DNA of 64,000 nucleotides from Anatilimnocola floriformis. GTDB lineage: Bacteria > Planctomycetota > Planctomycetia > Pirellulales > Pirellulaceae. Each line of letters starts with the position of its first letter. The stretch's first letter is position 1. Location: contig NZ_JAMLFW010000001.1 of the NCBI RefSeq assembly GCF_024256385.1, forward strand, positions 6,076,001-6,140,000, in the 5' to 3' direction. A program made the translations under genes and the position numbers. Positions 34,049-43,965 of the stretch are shown here, one piece after another. Below the pieces are notes generated by a model that saw only the letters and a program-made list of their open reading frames with translations, was not told the DNA's origin and did no database searches.

Positions 34049-35536
34049 TTAAACCGTGGGCGACGAGTTGGAAACACGCCGACCGGCGCTCGCGGCCTTC
34101 GATTCCGCGGTGCTCAACGTGGCTTGGGCATTCTGCAGCAGTGTCGCGGCATCGCGAAACTTGGGGTCGATGCGATTGAGCTCGCGCAGGTAGCGCACTG
34201 CGTTTTTCAGCAGTTTCATGCGGAGCGCGAGGACCGACGCCTGGTAGAGCGCGTGCTTGCGAGCGGCGGCCTGATCGGTGAGCGCGGTTTCCGATGCCAT
34301 TCGATAAAACCGCAGCGCTTGCGGTACATCGTTGAGCTGCAGATGGCATTCGCCGAGCTCAAAGGCGGCGAGCGCTCGCACGGTGAGTTCACCCAAGGCC
34401 AATTGGAGATGCTTCATCGCGTCGTGCAACTTCGCCGAGCGTTTCAGCCGCACGCCGAGCTCATACTGCAGCGCCAGATTGCCGGGCTCGCGTTGCAAAC
34501 GCGAAGTGTAAACGGCGGTCTCGAGCTTATCGCGCTCGCGGAGAATTTGTGCGAGTGCGGTCTGCGAATTTGCCGAAGGATGTTCGGCGGCGTCGCGACG
34601 AGCGTGAGCCACGCGATCTTCAAAGACTTTGACGGCGACTTCTTCCCACAAGGCAACGACGCGTGGATTGTTGCCAGTCGCGGCTCGGCCTCGGTTGAGC
34701 ATGCGCTCTGCTTCTTGATCACGGCCTCGCTCCAAGTAGAGCGGCGTGAGTTGCAAGTAATTGTCGGCATGCGAGGGGAACTCGCGCACGGCGAGCTCAA
34801 GCTCTTGCAGCTGCGTGCGTTGCACGGGCGCGGCGATGTTCTTTTGCGGAGAGGCCAGCGATCCGTAAACATTGTCGGTCGGCGGCTTGGGTTGAATACG
34901 AACGCGCGGCTTGGGCGCGGTGGCCCAGAAGTCTTCGACGCGCCGTTTCAACCCATGACGACGGCGACTCCGTTCGATGGCGAGCGAAGCGATCGCGCCG
35001 GCGGCGCCTGCATCGTCGGGCGAGACTCGTTCCAGGTGCATCCAGGTTTCGAGCGCTTCGTCGTAACGGCGCAGCTGGGCGAGGAGCTTGGCCCGTTGCC
35101 GCAGCAGATCGGGTTGCTCGGCAGAAATTTCCAGAGCGGCTGCGAGATAGCAATCGGCTGCTTCAAAGTAGCCGAGTGATGCCGAAGCAGTGGCCAAGGT
35201 TTGGAGCAGCGGAGTTCGGCGGGGAAAGTCGCGCAGCAAGAGTTGTCCTTGCTGCAGCACTTCGTGCCAATGTTCTTCCTGGCTGAGTTGAGCGAGCGCG
35301 GCGAAGGCCGCGGGGCGGTCTTCCACAGCGGCGGCTGGGTTTTGGAGGAGCGCGCCGAGCCAAGTATCGACGTAGTCGGCCCGGCTTGGTTCACCGGCGG
35401 CGCACTCGGCGAGAATGTTCAGGGCTTCGGGAAGCTTGCCCGCTTCCACCAGTTGGCAGCCTTGCTCAAAACGGCTGGCCAGGGTGGTGGACCCTGTCAG
35501 TGACGCATTCTTTGCGAAAGACGCTGAATCTTGCAT
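34049..35536 (-). CDS. tetratricopeptide-repeat protein
   Basis: 495 residues from the ATG at 35536 (MQDSASFAKNASLTG). About eight TPR-like helical pairs: FEQGCQLVEAGKLPEALNIL, ASLGYFEAADCYLAAALEIS, AQLRRYDEALETWMHLERVS, LYLERGRDQEAERMLNRGRA, ELGVRLKRSAKLHDAMKHLQ, LQLNDVPQALRFYRMASETA, LKNAVRYLRELNRIDPKFRD. A basic linker in the middle (RSRRRHGLKRRVEDFWATAP) divides two TPR blocks. No signal peptide: a cytoplasmic scaffold, partner unknown. Confidence 0.8.
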   Translation of the reverse strand: MQDSASFAKNASLTGSTTLASRFEQGCQLVEAGKLPEALNILAECAAGEPSRADYVDTWLGALLQNPAAAVEDRPAAFAALAQLSQEEHWHEVLQQGQLLLRDFPRRTPLLQTLATASASLGYFEAADCYLAAALEISAEQPDLLRQRAKLLAQLRRYDEALETWMHLERVSPDDAGAAGAIASLAIERSRRRHGLKRRVEDFWATAPKPRVRIQPKPPTDNVYGSLASPQKNIAAPVQRTQLQELELAVREFPSHADNYLQLTPLYLERGRDQEAERMLNRGRAATGNNPRVVALWEEVAVKVFEDRVAHARRDAAEHPSANSQTALAQILRERDKLETAVYTSRLQREPGNLALQYELGVRLKRSAKLHDAMKHLQLALGELTVRALAAFELGECHLQLNDVPQALRFYRMASETALTDQAAARKHALYQASVLALRMKLLKNAVRYLRELNRIDPKFRDAATLLQNAQATLSTAESKAASAGRRVSNSSPTV

Positions 35537-35971
35537 CGTCAACCTACTTTTGGCGGGGATTGCCGGCCCATTGTATGGCAAAAACGCTGCCCGGCAAAAT
35601 CGAATCCCCGCCTGAAACTGCCTCAGCCCCTGAATTCATTGTTCATACTAGTAACGTGCGTAACAAGAGAATGGATGCACCTGAATCGAAAAATGGCGGC
35701 AGAAATATTCGCCAGGTTGCCCAAGCCATACTGCCGCTATCACCGCTACCACGGGAGCGAGAGCCCACGTCATAAACCATCTGGAAAATGGCCGTGCACG
35801 GCAATTTGCATTTTTTTGATAGCGTAAACCCTTCCGACTGAATAGAATGGGCTTCGGCGATAGCACAAAGTCGCCATTCATGCAGGGGCGCGGAATTCAG
35901 GGGCGACGGCAGTCTCGTCTAGGAACAGAGAGATCTCTTGCCGTCATGGCACCGTTGTCTGGAGTAACTTT
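35537..35971. other. intergenic region upstream of the vWA/STN gene
   Basis: 435 bases between divergent genes. It contains the palindrome AGAGATCTCT (35928-35937), and a plausible RBS (GGAG about 8 bases before the ATG at 35972). I could not fix a promoter with confidence. No gene seen. Confidence 0.4.
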
Positions 35972-38900
35972 ATGTCGATGCGCAGTCAATTCTGGCTGGC
36001 AGGTCTGACGGTCTTGATCTTTGGTTTCGCCGCAAATGCTGCTCCTCCCGCGGGAGAAACAGCGCGACTGGCGACCTTTGAGAGCGCCGCCGGCGAAACG
36101 TTTTTCGCCGCGAGTCTCGTGCCCGCACAGGGCAGCGACCCGCAACAAATCAATGAAGTTGTCGTGCTATTTGACACTTCGGCCAGCCAGGCCGGTGTGT
36201 TGCGCGATGACGCCCTCGCCGCTTTGCGCGGCATGCTGGCCAAGCTCTCGCCGCAGGATCGCGTCAAGCTGATCGCGGTCGATCTGAATGCCGTGGAAAT
36301 GTCGCGCGGCTTTGTCGCGCCGAATAGTCCCGACATGCAAGCCGCGCTGGCCAAGCTCCAGCAGCGTGCTCCGCTCGGCGCCACCGACATGCCGATCGCG
36401 CTCGAAGCAGCCGCCGCGAGCTTTGCTCCTGGCAACGCTGCTCACAGCGTCGTTTATCTCGGTGATGGCAACAGCAAGGCCAACCTGCTGACGACCGATC
36501 GTTTGGCTGCCACCGTCGATCGCCTGGTGAAGAGCCGGGCCGCTGTCACCAGCTATGCCGTCGGCAAAGGTATTAACACCTCCGGCTTAGCCGCATTGGC
36601 CAATCAAACCGGCGGTATGCTCCGCACGATGGGCAACGATCCGACGGTCAACGGTGCTGCTCTCGCGGCCGCCGTGCAAGCTGGCGTGATCTGGCCAGTG
36701 TCGGCCACTCTGCCCGAAAACATGACTGCTCACTATCCAGCCAATGTGCCGCCGTTCCGCACCGATCGCGATACGATCCTCGTCGGCAAGCTCTCGTCGC
36801 GAGCTGCCACGCCGATCAAGATCGCTGCCGAAATGAATGGCAAGGCCGTTGAGTTGAACTGGAATATGTCGCCCGAAAAGTCGCAGGAAGATTTCTCCTT
36901 CCTGCCGCGGCTCGTGGAAGTTGCCCGACCAGATCGTGGCATTTCGTTGCCCACCGTCGGCACGATTGGTCTGCGTGAAGCAGCCATCATGACGATGCAA
37001 AGCGCCGAACAACTGTCGAAACTCGGTCAAGAAGCACTCGCCTCGGGTAACACCCAGGGCGCATTGCACGTCGCTCACGCCGCTCTCGCTCGCGATCCTC
37101 GCAATCCTGGTGCGATGGCTTTGCGTGATGCTGCCCAGCGTCAAGCCGGTGTGGCTCCTGCCGCCAACCGTGGCGAACCGGACCTGAACCTCGTCAAACT
37201 GCAGCAGCCCGGTGCTCCGGCCGCCGAAGGCCAACCGCTGCTCACCGAAGAAGGCGCTCCGCTGATTCGCCAGTTCGACGAACTGAACCAAGTGAATCAA
37301 CAAAAGATGCAAGCCGAAGTTGAGCGTCAGCTCAACGACGCTCGCCGCATCATGGCCAGCAGCCCGGACAATGCCGAAGACGCTCTCAAGCGAATTCAGT
37401 TCATGGTCGATTCGACCCCCGATCTGGCCGCCGAAACTCGTCAACAGCTGCGTGCTCGCGTCGAAACGGCAATTCGTGAAGCTCGCCGCATCGCGGTCGA
37501 AGCTCGCGAAAAGCTGACGATCGTGCAAGAGAAAGAAGCCGTTGGCAAAGAGCTCGAACGGATCAACCTCGAACTCCGCCTCGGCGAAGAACGCCTGGCA
37601 CAGATCATGGCTCGCTACACTTCCTTGATGGAAGAAGGCCGCTATGTGATCGCTGACGATGAAGTGGCCACGCAAGTGGAACTGCTCGATCGCCAGGCTG
37701 CTCGCACCCGGCAGAACGCTGACTTGCTCGCCGAATCGGTAACGACCGCCGGCCGCATGCAACGCGGTTACTATCAGCTGGCCGAAGTGCAACGTCTTCG
37801 CCGGAAGAACTTCCTCGAAGCCTTGTACCAGGTCGAACATTCGCACATTCCTTTCCCGGACGAACCGCCGATCATTTATCCGCCGGCCGAACGTTGGGAA
37901 GAACTGACGCTGCGTCGTAAGAAGTACGCGTCGGTCGACCTTGCCAAGCAAGGGAGCAAGGAAGAAAAGGTTTACAAAGCCCTCGGTGAAGACACGACGC
38001 TGGAATTCGTCGACACGCCCCTCAAGGACGTGATTGCCTTCATCGCCGATCAGCACGACATCACGATCGTCCTCACCAAGAAGATCGAAGACGCCGGCGT
38101 GCAGCCCGATCAACCGGTTACGCGTAACCTCAAGCAGATCAGCTTGCGGTCGGCTCTCCGCTTGCTCCTGGGCGATCTCAACCTGACCTACATGGTGAAG
38201 GACGAAGTGCTCAAGATCACCACGATCGAAGACGCACAGAGCCCCGAAAACATGTCGACCAAGGTGTATCCGGTCGGCGACTTGGTCGTGCCGATTCAGA
38301 ACAACTCGATTCTGGGTGGTGTTCTCGGTCAGCTTGGTGGCGCCGGTGGTTTCGGTGGCCAACAAGGTGGCGGTGGTGGTGGTTTCGGCGGCGGTGGTGG
38401 TGGTTTCGGCGGCGGTGGTCAACAAGGTGGTGGCGGCGGTTTGTTCGCTGTCGAAGACGACCTGAACCTCGGCAGCAAGAAGCCGGCTGCTGGTGCTCAA
38501 GCCCCTGCTCCGCAAGCTCAAGCCCCTGCGGCTCCGGTTGAACCAGAAGTTCGCCGTCCGGTCACTGCGGCCGGCAAGCGGATTGCTGCCACGACGCAAG
38601 CCGAATGGGATGCTTACTTCGCTGCCAAGCGAGAAGCGATCGTCGAAGAAGTTGAACCCATCCGTCGTACTTCATTTCAATCGGAAGCTCCAGAATCGAA
38701 GTTGGCTGCCGCACTGATGGCTGATTGCCGTCAAACGGTTCGCGAGTTGGTGGCTGAAAAGAAGTTCGACCAGGTTTCGACTTTGATCCAATCGGCCATC
38801 CGCAACGGTTGCGTCGAACACTGGATGTACGAAGCTCTCAGCCTGGCCATGCAAGCCAGCAACGCTCCGCCGCAAGATCTCGAACGGGCTCTGATGTCGG

Positions 38901-40069
38901 CGGTCGATTTTGCCAATTCGGAAGACGAAGTACTCTTCATCGCGGTCTATATGACCAAGGCCGGCCTGTATCAACGGGCCCTCAAGATCTGCCAGCAAGT
39001 CACGGCTGCGAATCCTTCGCGGCACGACGCTTACTTGCAAGGTCTGGCCCTGGCCCAACGCCTGAATGACACCAAGGGCATCGAATGGGCTTGCGTCGGT
39101 ATCCTCAGCCAATCGTGGCCGAAGGAACAGATGTATCTGGCCGCGAATGCCTTCCGCTTGGCCAAGGCCACGCATGATCAACTCATCGCGGACAAGAAGC
39201 CAGCCGAAGCCAAGGCTCTCGACGAAGCTGTTCGTCAGGCTGCCGTTCGCGATCTGGTGATCATGGTGAAGTGGACCGGCGATGCCGACATCGACATCTC
39301 GGTTGATGAACCGGCCGGCACGAACTGCTCGTTCCGTCAGCCTCGCTCGACCAGCGGCGGCATGTTGGTGGGCGATGTCTCGTCGGCTGACTCGGTGAAG
39401 ACCACCGACGGTTATCAAGAAGTGTATGTCTGCAGCGAAGCCTTTGATGGCAAGTATCGTCTCGCCCTGAACAACGTGTGGGGCAAGCCCACCGGTGGCA
39501 AGGTGACGGTCGACATCATCACCCACTACGGCACGCCCGAGCAGAAGGTGATTCACGAACAGATTCCGATCAACGCCAAGGGCGCGATCGTTCAGTTCGA
39601 AATGAAAGATGGCCGTCGTCAGGATCCGTTGCCGGAAGCTCAAGTCGCTCAGGTTGCCCGCATTCAAAACGCGGTCAATCAGGCGATTCTCGCTCAGCAG
39701 ATGGCCAACCTGAACAACGGCTCGACTGCTTCGAACAGCTTCAACAACGGCCTGGGTCAGCAAGCAGCTCTCGCCAATCGCTTCGGCTTCAACCGGGGTG
39801 GTGCGGTTGGTTATCGTCCGCAAATCACGGTGTTGCCCGAAGGTGCTCAGTTCCTCGCCAACGCGGTGATCTCGGCTGACCGGCGTTACGTTCGCGTTTC
39901 GCCCTCGCCGTCGTTCACGTTGATCGCGGAAGTCTATACCTTCAACTTCGTCAGCGGCCAGCAGACGCAGCAACAAGGTGGCCAAGGCCAGAATGGTCAG
40001 GGCGGCCAAGGTGGCGGCGGTGGCGGCTTCGGTGGCGGTGGCTTCGGTGGTGGTGGCGGTTTCTTCTAA
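35972..40069 (+). CDS. large secreted vWA - STN - TPR - YfaP-like protein with Gly-rich segments
   Basis: 1365 residues. Order: signal peptide (MSMRSQFWLAGLTVLIFGFA, 1-24); a von Willebrand A-like domain (INEVVVLFDTSASQAGVLRD, about 60-235; MIDAS-like D-x-S-x-S); a linker with TPR-like helices; a long coiled coil (about 440-600, QQKMQAEVERQLNDARRIMA); an STN/secretin-N-like module (LEFVDTPLKDVIAFIADQHD, SLRSALRLLLGDLNLTYMVK, about 675-765); a Gly-rich run of GGFGGG (about 785-820); TPR-like helices (910-1090); a DUF2135/YfaP-like beta domain (VKWTGDADIDISVDEPAGTN, about 1093-1210); a domain with ISADRRYVRVSPSPSF; and a final GGGGFGGG tail. Probably an envelope-associated multi-domain protein. 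Third positions favour GGT, GCT and CGT, unlike neighbours, consistent with high expression. Confidence 0.82.
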   Translation: MSMRSQFWLAGLTVLIFGFAANAAPPAGETARLATFESAAGETFFAASLVPAQGSDPQQINEVVVLFDTSASQAGVLRDDALAALRGMLAKLSPQDRVKLIAVDLNAVEMSRGFVAPNSPDMQAALAKLQQRAPLGATDMPIALEAAAASFAPGNAAHSVVYLGDGNSKANLLTTDRLAATVDRLVKSRAAVTSYAVGKGINTSGLAALANQTGGMLRTMGNDPTVNGAALAAAVQAGVIWPVSATLPENMTAHYPANVPPFRTDRDTILVGKLSSRAATPIKIAAEMNGKAVELNWNMSPEKSQEDFSFLPRLVEVARPDRGISLPTVGTIGLREAAIMTMQSAEQLSKLGQEALASGNTQGALHVAHAALARDPRNPGAMALRDAAQRQAGVAPAANRGEPDLNLVKLQQPGAPAAEGQPLLTEEGAPLIRQFDELNQVNQQKMQAEVERQLNDARRIMASSPDNAEDALKRIQFMVDSTPDLAAETRQQLRARVETAIREARRIAVEAREKLTIVQEKEAVGKELERINLELRLGEERLAQIMARYTSLMEEGRYVIADDEVATQVELLDRQAARTRQNADLLAESVTTAGRMQRGYYQLAEVQRLRRKNFLEALYQVEHSHIPFPDEPPIIYPPAERWEELTLRRKKYASVDLAKQGSKEEKVYKALGEDTTLEFVDTPLKDVIAFIADQHDITIVLTKKIEDAGVQPDQPVTRNLKQISLRSALRLLLGDLNLTYMVKDEVLKITTIEDAQSPENMSTKVYPVGDLVVPIQNNSILGGVLGQLGGAGGFGGQQGGGGGGFGGGGGGFGGGGQQGGGGGLFAVEDDLNLGSKKPAAGAQAPAPQAQAPAAPVEPEVRRPVTAAGKRIAATTQAEWDAYFAAKREAIVEEVEPIRRTSFQSEAPESKLAAALMADCRQTVRELVAEKKFDQVSTLIQSAIRNGCVEHWMYEALSLAMQASNAPPQDLERALMSAVDFANSEDEVLFIAVYMTKAGLYQRALKICQQVTAANPSRHDAYLQGLALAQRLNDTKGIEWACVGILSQSWPKEQMYLAANAFRLAKATHDQLIADKKPAEAKALDEAVRQAAVRDLVIMVKWTGDADIDISVDEPAGTNCSFRQPRSTSGGMLVGDVSSADSVKTTDGYQEVYVCSEAFDGKYRLALNNVWGKPTGGKVTVDIITHYGTPEQKVIHEQIPINAKGAIVQFEMKDGRRQDPLPEAQVAQVARIQNAVNQAILAQQMANLNNGSTASNSFNNGLGQQAALANRFGFNRGGAVGYRPQITVLPEGAQFLANAVISADRRYVRVSPSPSFTLIAEVYTFNFVSGQQTQQQGGQGQNGQGGQGGGGGGFGGGGFGGGGGFF

Positions 40070-40101
40070 TCGCAGCTGTCCGACAGCAATCAAAAAACTC
40101 G

Positions 40102-40134
40102 AACCGGCGATGATGAAAGTCATCGCCGGTTTTT
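40102..40134 (+). terminator. strong intrinsic terminator of the vWA/STN gene
   Basis: AACCGGCGATGA (40102-40113), loop TGAAAG, TCATCGCCGGTT (40120-40131), followed by TTT. Twelve perfect base pairs, 33 bases after the stop codon. It is also upstream of the 3' end of the convergent gene at 40150. Confidence 0.88.
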
Positions 40135-40149
40135 GTTTGCGCCGGCAAA

Positions 40150-40851
40150 TCAACTCACTGTGGCCAGGCCCGTTTCCGCCGCGCTGCTCTTCGCTCGCCG
40201 ATAAACCCACATCGTCACCCAACCGCCGATCACGCCGGCCAGCAGCGAGAACAAGTACGGCACGGAACTACGAATGGCATTGACCCGCAAGTAGTAACGA
40301 TCGGCGACTCCGTACTGAGCATAGGGAACGAAATTCGGCGAGGCATAGATGGGCACGGGGTTATACGGGTTGAGCGGCGGTTGGTAGTAGGATGTGTTCA
40401 GCGACGGCTTGTTCGAGGCCGGCGAGTCATCTCCCGGAGTGATTTCGGGCAGGCTCGGTTCGGTATCGGCGGGAGTGGGGCGAAATGAGCCTGGCTGAGG
40501 TGGGCTCAGCAGCGGTACTGTGCCTGGCGGGAGGCTAAAGTTCGGCTGCGGATATTGCACCGGCGTAGGTTGCCCCAGAATCGCGACGGCGATGGCCTGA
40601 GAAGTTTGCTGATAGCCGCCCAGATAGCTCGAAAGCAAGATGCTGCCGAGAGAGAGGACGAAAAAGCCGGTCCAAAATGCTCGGAGCTCGGCCCGTGGTT
40701 CCCAGATCGCCAGAGGCAGCGCGAGCAGCATGAGCAAGAGCGTGGCGCTCGCGACGAGTTCCACTATCACCAGTGAGGTGGAAACCATCGCTCCCAGCCA
40801 GCAAGCCAGAATCGCAATCACGATCAAGAACGTGCGAATCGAGAATGTCAT
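40150..40851 (-). CDS. membrane protein with Pro-rich loop
   Basis: 233 residues; GGAGGG five to six bases before the ATG at 40851 fixes the start. Three N-terminal helices (IRTFLIVIAILACWLGAMVS, LVASATLLLMLLALPLAIW, GFFVLSLGSILLSSYLGGY), a 110-residue Pro/Asn/Ser-rich periplasmic loop (PTPVQYPQPNFSLPPGTVPL ... ), and a last helix (YLFSLLAGVIGGWVTMWVYR) with a basic end. The IRTFLIVIAI start is common in planctomycete membrane proteins. Function unknown. Confidence 0.7.
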   Translation of the reverse strand: MTFSIRTFLIVIAILACWLGAMVSTSLVIVELVASATLLLMLLALPLAIWEPRAELRAFWTGFFVLSLGSILLSSYLGGYQQTSQAIAVAILGQPTPVQYPQPNFSLPPGTVPLLSPPQPGSFRPTPADTEPSLPEITPGDDSPASNKPSLNTSYYQPPLNPYNPVPIYASPNFVPYAQYGVADRYYLRVNAIRSSVPYLFSLLAGVIGGWVTMWVYRRAKSSAAETGLATVS

Positions 40852-40988
40852 CGGTTCCCTCCGGATGAATGTCCCTCTGTATCAAGCCGCATCGTAGCAC
40901 CTACCGCGGTGCATTCTCAATCCGCAGCCAGGCAATCACGCAAAAACTCACTTACGTCGCGGGCATGTGTCGACGAACAATGAGGTTC

Positions 40989-43790
40989 TTAACAGCTATT
41001 TTTTCGAGATCGCAACGAACTCACAATCACAACCGCAATCAGGCCCAGCCAGGCAACCATACTAACAACGCCGCCACAATAAAAACTCTGCGGCCGATAT
41101 TCAAAATCGACCTGCCATGCGCCCTCGGGAAGTTGCACGCCGCGAAAACAGCGGTTGGTGCGATGAATCGTCAGAGGCGTGGTTTGGCTGCCAACAGGCG
41201 AGTCGGCCGGTTGCCGCGTTGCGACCCAGCCCGCGTTCCAACTGTCGCTGAGCACCAGCAGACCGGGTTTTTCCAGCGTCGCTTGAACGCGCACATGCTG
41301 TGGCTCGCCGAGCACAATCTGAGCGCTCGCCTTCGAAGCCGCGGGTTCACTACTCGCATCGACAACTGGCAACGACAACTTTTCCTTTGTCTCGACGACC
41401 GCGAGTGTGCGGAAATCGCGAATCTTCGTCTTCCCCTCGCTCGTCTCAGCAAGCACGAGCAAGGCCCGGGCGTCCACCGCGGCCAGGTCGAGCGAATCAG
41501 CCAGCGGCGGCAGAGTGATGATTTGATCCACCACATGAGCGCGCGGCAAAATCCGCTTCATCCGCCACACCGTCGAGTTCTCGGGCAGGTTGGTCGCATG
41601 CAAATTTTCGGCGTAAGGAATCTTCGCACTGCCGGGCAGCACGAGATATTCGCACGCCGTGAGTCGCAGCGCTTCACTCAGTGGTTGCGACACGCCGTCG
41701 ACTTTCGTCGGGCTCAAGGCGCGAGCCTGCAACAGCAGCGACTCATAATCGACAGGCTTTAGCGAGCCATACGACTCGACCAGCGACAGGCCGCTCGGCA
41801 AAAAGTACTTGTGCGACAGCGTATCGTGATCCCAGGTCGCCATCTCCTCGATCCGGCGCGACGCACCGGCTTTTGCAAAGCTCGGCGGATTCCAACTGCG
41901 ATAGCTGCCGCGGAAGAAACGCGGTTGAATAGTGCGCCGGTTTTCCGGTTCCCGCTCTTCTCGCGCTTGGATCGAACTGACGATGGCGGGCTCTGAGTTC
42001 CACATCTTCGCAGGCGCCGTCAAAATCAAGTTGCCGTTGGCAACGACCACTTCCGTGGCAGTGATCACGACGGCGGCCCACTTCAGGCGTGTGATTGCCT
42101 GGCCGTCGCTCGTCGCGGCCGCTTCCCAGATTTTCGTCAGCAGCCAATACGACAGCGCGGCGATGAGCGTCGTGTGCGCGAGGGCGGTGAACACATCGAA
42201 CAACGCACCGCTCATTTCGAACGGCCCGAAGATCTGGCTCGGTGAAGGCGGCAGCTTCAGCAGTTGCGGTGAAATGCACCACACACTGAAGGCGATCACC
42301 ATGCTGGCGATGGTGATGGTTTTGAACGTCAGCAGCCAGCGCTCCGACTTCTTTTCAAACAGCCGATCGGCGGCCGGCGCGGCGATGGCAAGGAGCGCAC
42401 AGACGGCGACGACCATCAGCTTGGCTGGATAGCGAAAATAGATGTAGCTCGGCAGGAACGTGACCATCAACCAATACACGCCGCCGACCGGGCTGCCGAT
42501 ACCGAGCTTCGCGGGATCGCCGTGCAAGATCGTGGAGTAACATTCGCGCAGCAGCCAACCGAGGCCGTACCAGCCGAAGCTGCCGAGCGTGAAAACGATC
42601 ACCAGCCAAGTGAGCCAGCGCGTGGTCGCGTCGGTTCGCCACCAACGGAGCGCCGCGACACCGGCGAGAAACGGCAGCAAACCCAGATAGAGCGTCGGCG
42701 TCCACGGCTTCGATTCGCCAGGGATGAGACTGGTCCAGCGCTGATTGCGCGGAAACGGCTTGCCCGAAACATTCGGCCAAACGAACTCCGCTACGCGCCA
42801 AGGGCTGATGCTGTAGTCGTACGCGCGGTCGTGATGCGAACTCGGCTCGGGCTGACCAAACAAGCCGGCGACGACTTTCTCGCTGGGTGTTTCGGCAAGC
42901 AGCGACTCACTTTCAGGAGCGGTCGTGAGGACAGCGGCTGCTTCGAAAATATTCCGCGGCCGATTGTACGCAGCCCGTTCGCTCGATTTCGTGGCTTCCG
43001 ATGAAGGAAAGATTTGAACGGCGGCGAGAAGGAAGGCAAGGATCGCAGCGCCGGCGAGTAGTGCGGCGGAGGGCGTCAGTTGTTGGAAAATAGAAGGCTG
43101 CACCAACGTCAGCCCCTCCTCCCGGCTCTCTCCTCTGAGTATCGAAGCAAGGGAGGCCGCGATTCGCAATCCCGCGGCGAGCAGCACATGCAGCGCCATC
43201 TGCGGATCGCCACCGAGGATCATCATCGCGAGCACAAAGGCCAAGAAGAGCATCGCCCGCCAGCACCGGCTGCTCACGATGGTCTCGATGGCTAGTAGCG
43301 CGAACGGCAGCCAAGCCGCGCCGACCAGGAAGATGACATTGCAATATTGAAACACGACATTGCCGCCGCACGCGTAAGCGATCGCGACGAGCACGGCCGT
43401 TTGTTCGCTGGCCCGCAGCCGTCGCGCGAATGCGAACATGCCGAGCGCTGCGAGCACCACATGGCCGATGATGTAAAACTTGTAGAGCCAGACAAACGGC
43501 AGCGGCAGCGTGAAGATCAGCTTGCCGGGATAGAAGATGCTGCTGGTCGCATCGGCGAGCACCGGCAAGCCGCAGTTTTCCTGCGGGTTCCACAGCGGCA
43601 CGCGGCCTTGGCCCCACTCGGCGGTGATCCACTGAAACAACGGATGATAAAAGTGGGCCCCATCGCGAAAAGCAAATGAGCGATCGGCAAACAGCACCGG
43701 CGCAAAGATCGCTACGATCGGCCCGAGCAGCAGCAGCGGAACGATCCACCGCGCCGACTTCGGATTCGTGCTCGCTGGTTTGCAGTCCAT
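40989..43790 (-). CDS. YfhO-like polytopic membrane protein
   Basis: 933 residues. About 12 membrane helices in the first 620 residues, then a soluble domain of about 280 residues, then a C-terminal helix (VVSMVAWLGLIAVVIVSSLR). FRDGAHFYHPLFQWITAEWG and RVPLWNPQENCGLPVLADAT near the N-terminus are the typical YfhO-family loops (GT-C glycosyltransferase-like fold with acidic residue), as is the GDPQMALHVLLAAG segment. In Gram-positives YfhO glycosylates lipoteichoic acid; here a lipid-linked sugar transfer at the outer side of the membrane is an inference. The C-terminal part (LEKPGLLVLSDSWNAGWVAT) is also typical. Confidence 0.85.
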   Translation of the reverse strand: MDCKPASTNPKSARWIVPLLLLGPIVAIFAPVLFADRSFAFRDGAHFYHPLFQWITAEWGQGRVPLWNPQENCGLPVLADATSSIFYPGKLIFTLPLPFVWLYKFYIIGHVVLAALGMFAFARRLRASEQTAVLVAIAYACGGNVVFQYCNVIFLVGAAWLPFALLAIETIVSSRCWRAMLFLAFVLAMMILGGDPQMALHVLLAAGLRIAASLASILRGESREEGLTLVQPSIFQQLTPSAALLAGAAILAFLLAAVQIFPSSEATKSSERAAYNRPRNIFEAAAVLTTAPESESLLAETPSEKVVAGLFGQPEPSSHHDRAYDYSISPWRVAEFVWPNVSGKPFPRNQRWTSLIPGESKPWTPTLYLGLLPFLAGVAALRWWRTDATTRWLTWLVIVFTLGSFGWYGLGWLLRECYSTILHGDPAKLGIGSPVGGVYWLMVTFLPSYIYFRYPAKLMVVAVCALLAIAAPAADRLFEKKSERWLLTFKTITIASMVIAFSVWCISPQLLKLPPSPSQIFGPFEMSGALFDVFTALAHTTLIAALSYWLLTKIWEAAATSDGQAITRLKWAAVVITATEVVVANGNLILTAPAKMWNSEPAIVSSIQAREEREPENRRTIQPRFFRGSYRSWNPPSFAKAGASRRIEEMATWDHDTLSHKYFLPSGLSLVESYGSLKPVDYESLLLQARALSPTKVDGVSQPLSEALRLTACEYLVLPGSAKIPYAENLHATNLPENSTVWRMKRILPRAHVVDQIITLPPLADSLDLAAVDARALLVLAETSEGKTKIRDFRTLAVVETKEKLSLPVVDASSEPAASKASAQIVLGEPQHVRVQATLEKPGLLVLSDSWNAGWVATRQPADSPVGSQTTPLTIHRTNRCFRGVQLPEGAWQVDFEYRPQSFYCGGVVSMVAWLGLIAVVIVSSLRSRKNSC

Positions 43791-43965
43791 AGTCGTCCGC
43801 TCGCCTCAAAATCGTCAGGAGCGCAACCGTCAGCAACATCTACGCTAGAAGTCTGGCAATTGGCGATCAAGCATACCTCACCGTGCTTGCCGCACGGCTC
43901 TTACCTCCCTGGACTCAGTTCGCTGGGCCATTGACACTTTCTGCCCGGCAACCGACAACAGCCCG

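Noticed and set aside
36587-38599. Minus-strand open frame of 670 codons inside the vWA/STN gene
   Set aside because: Low-complexity Thr/Ala composition, antisense to a well-supported protein.
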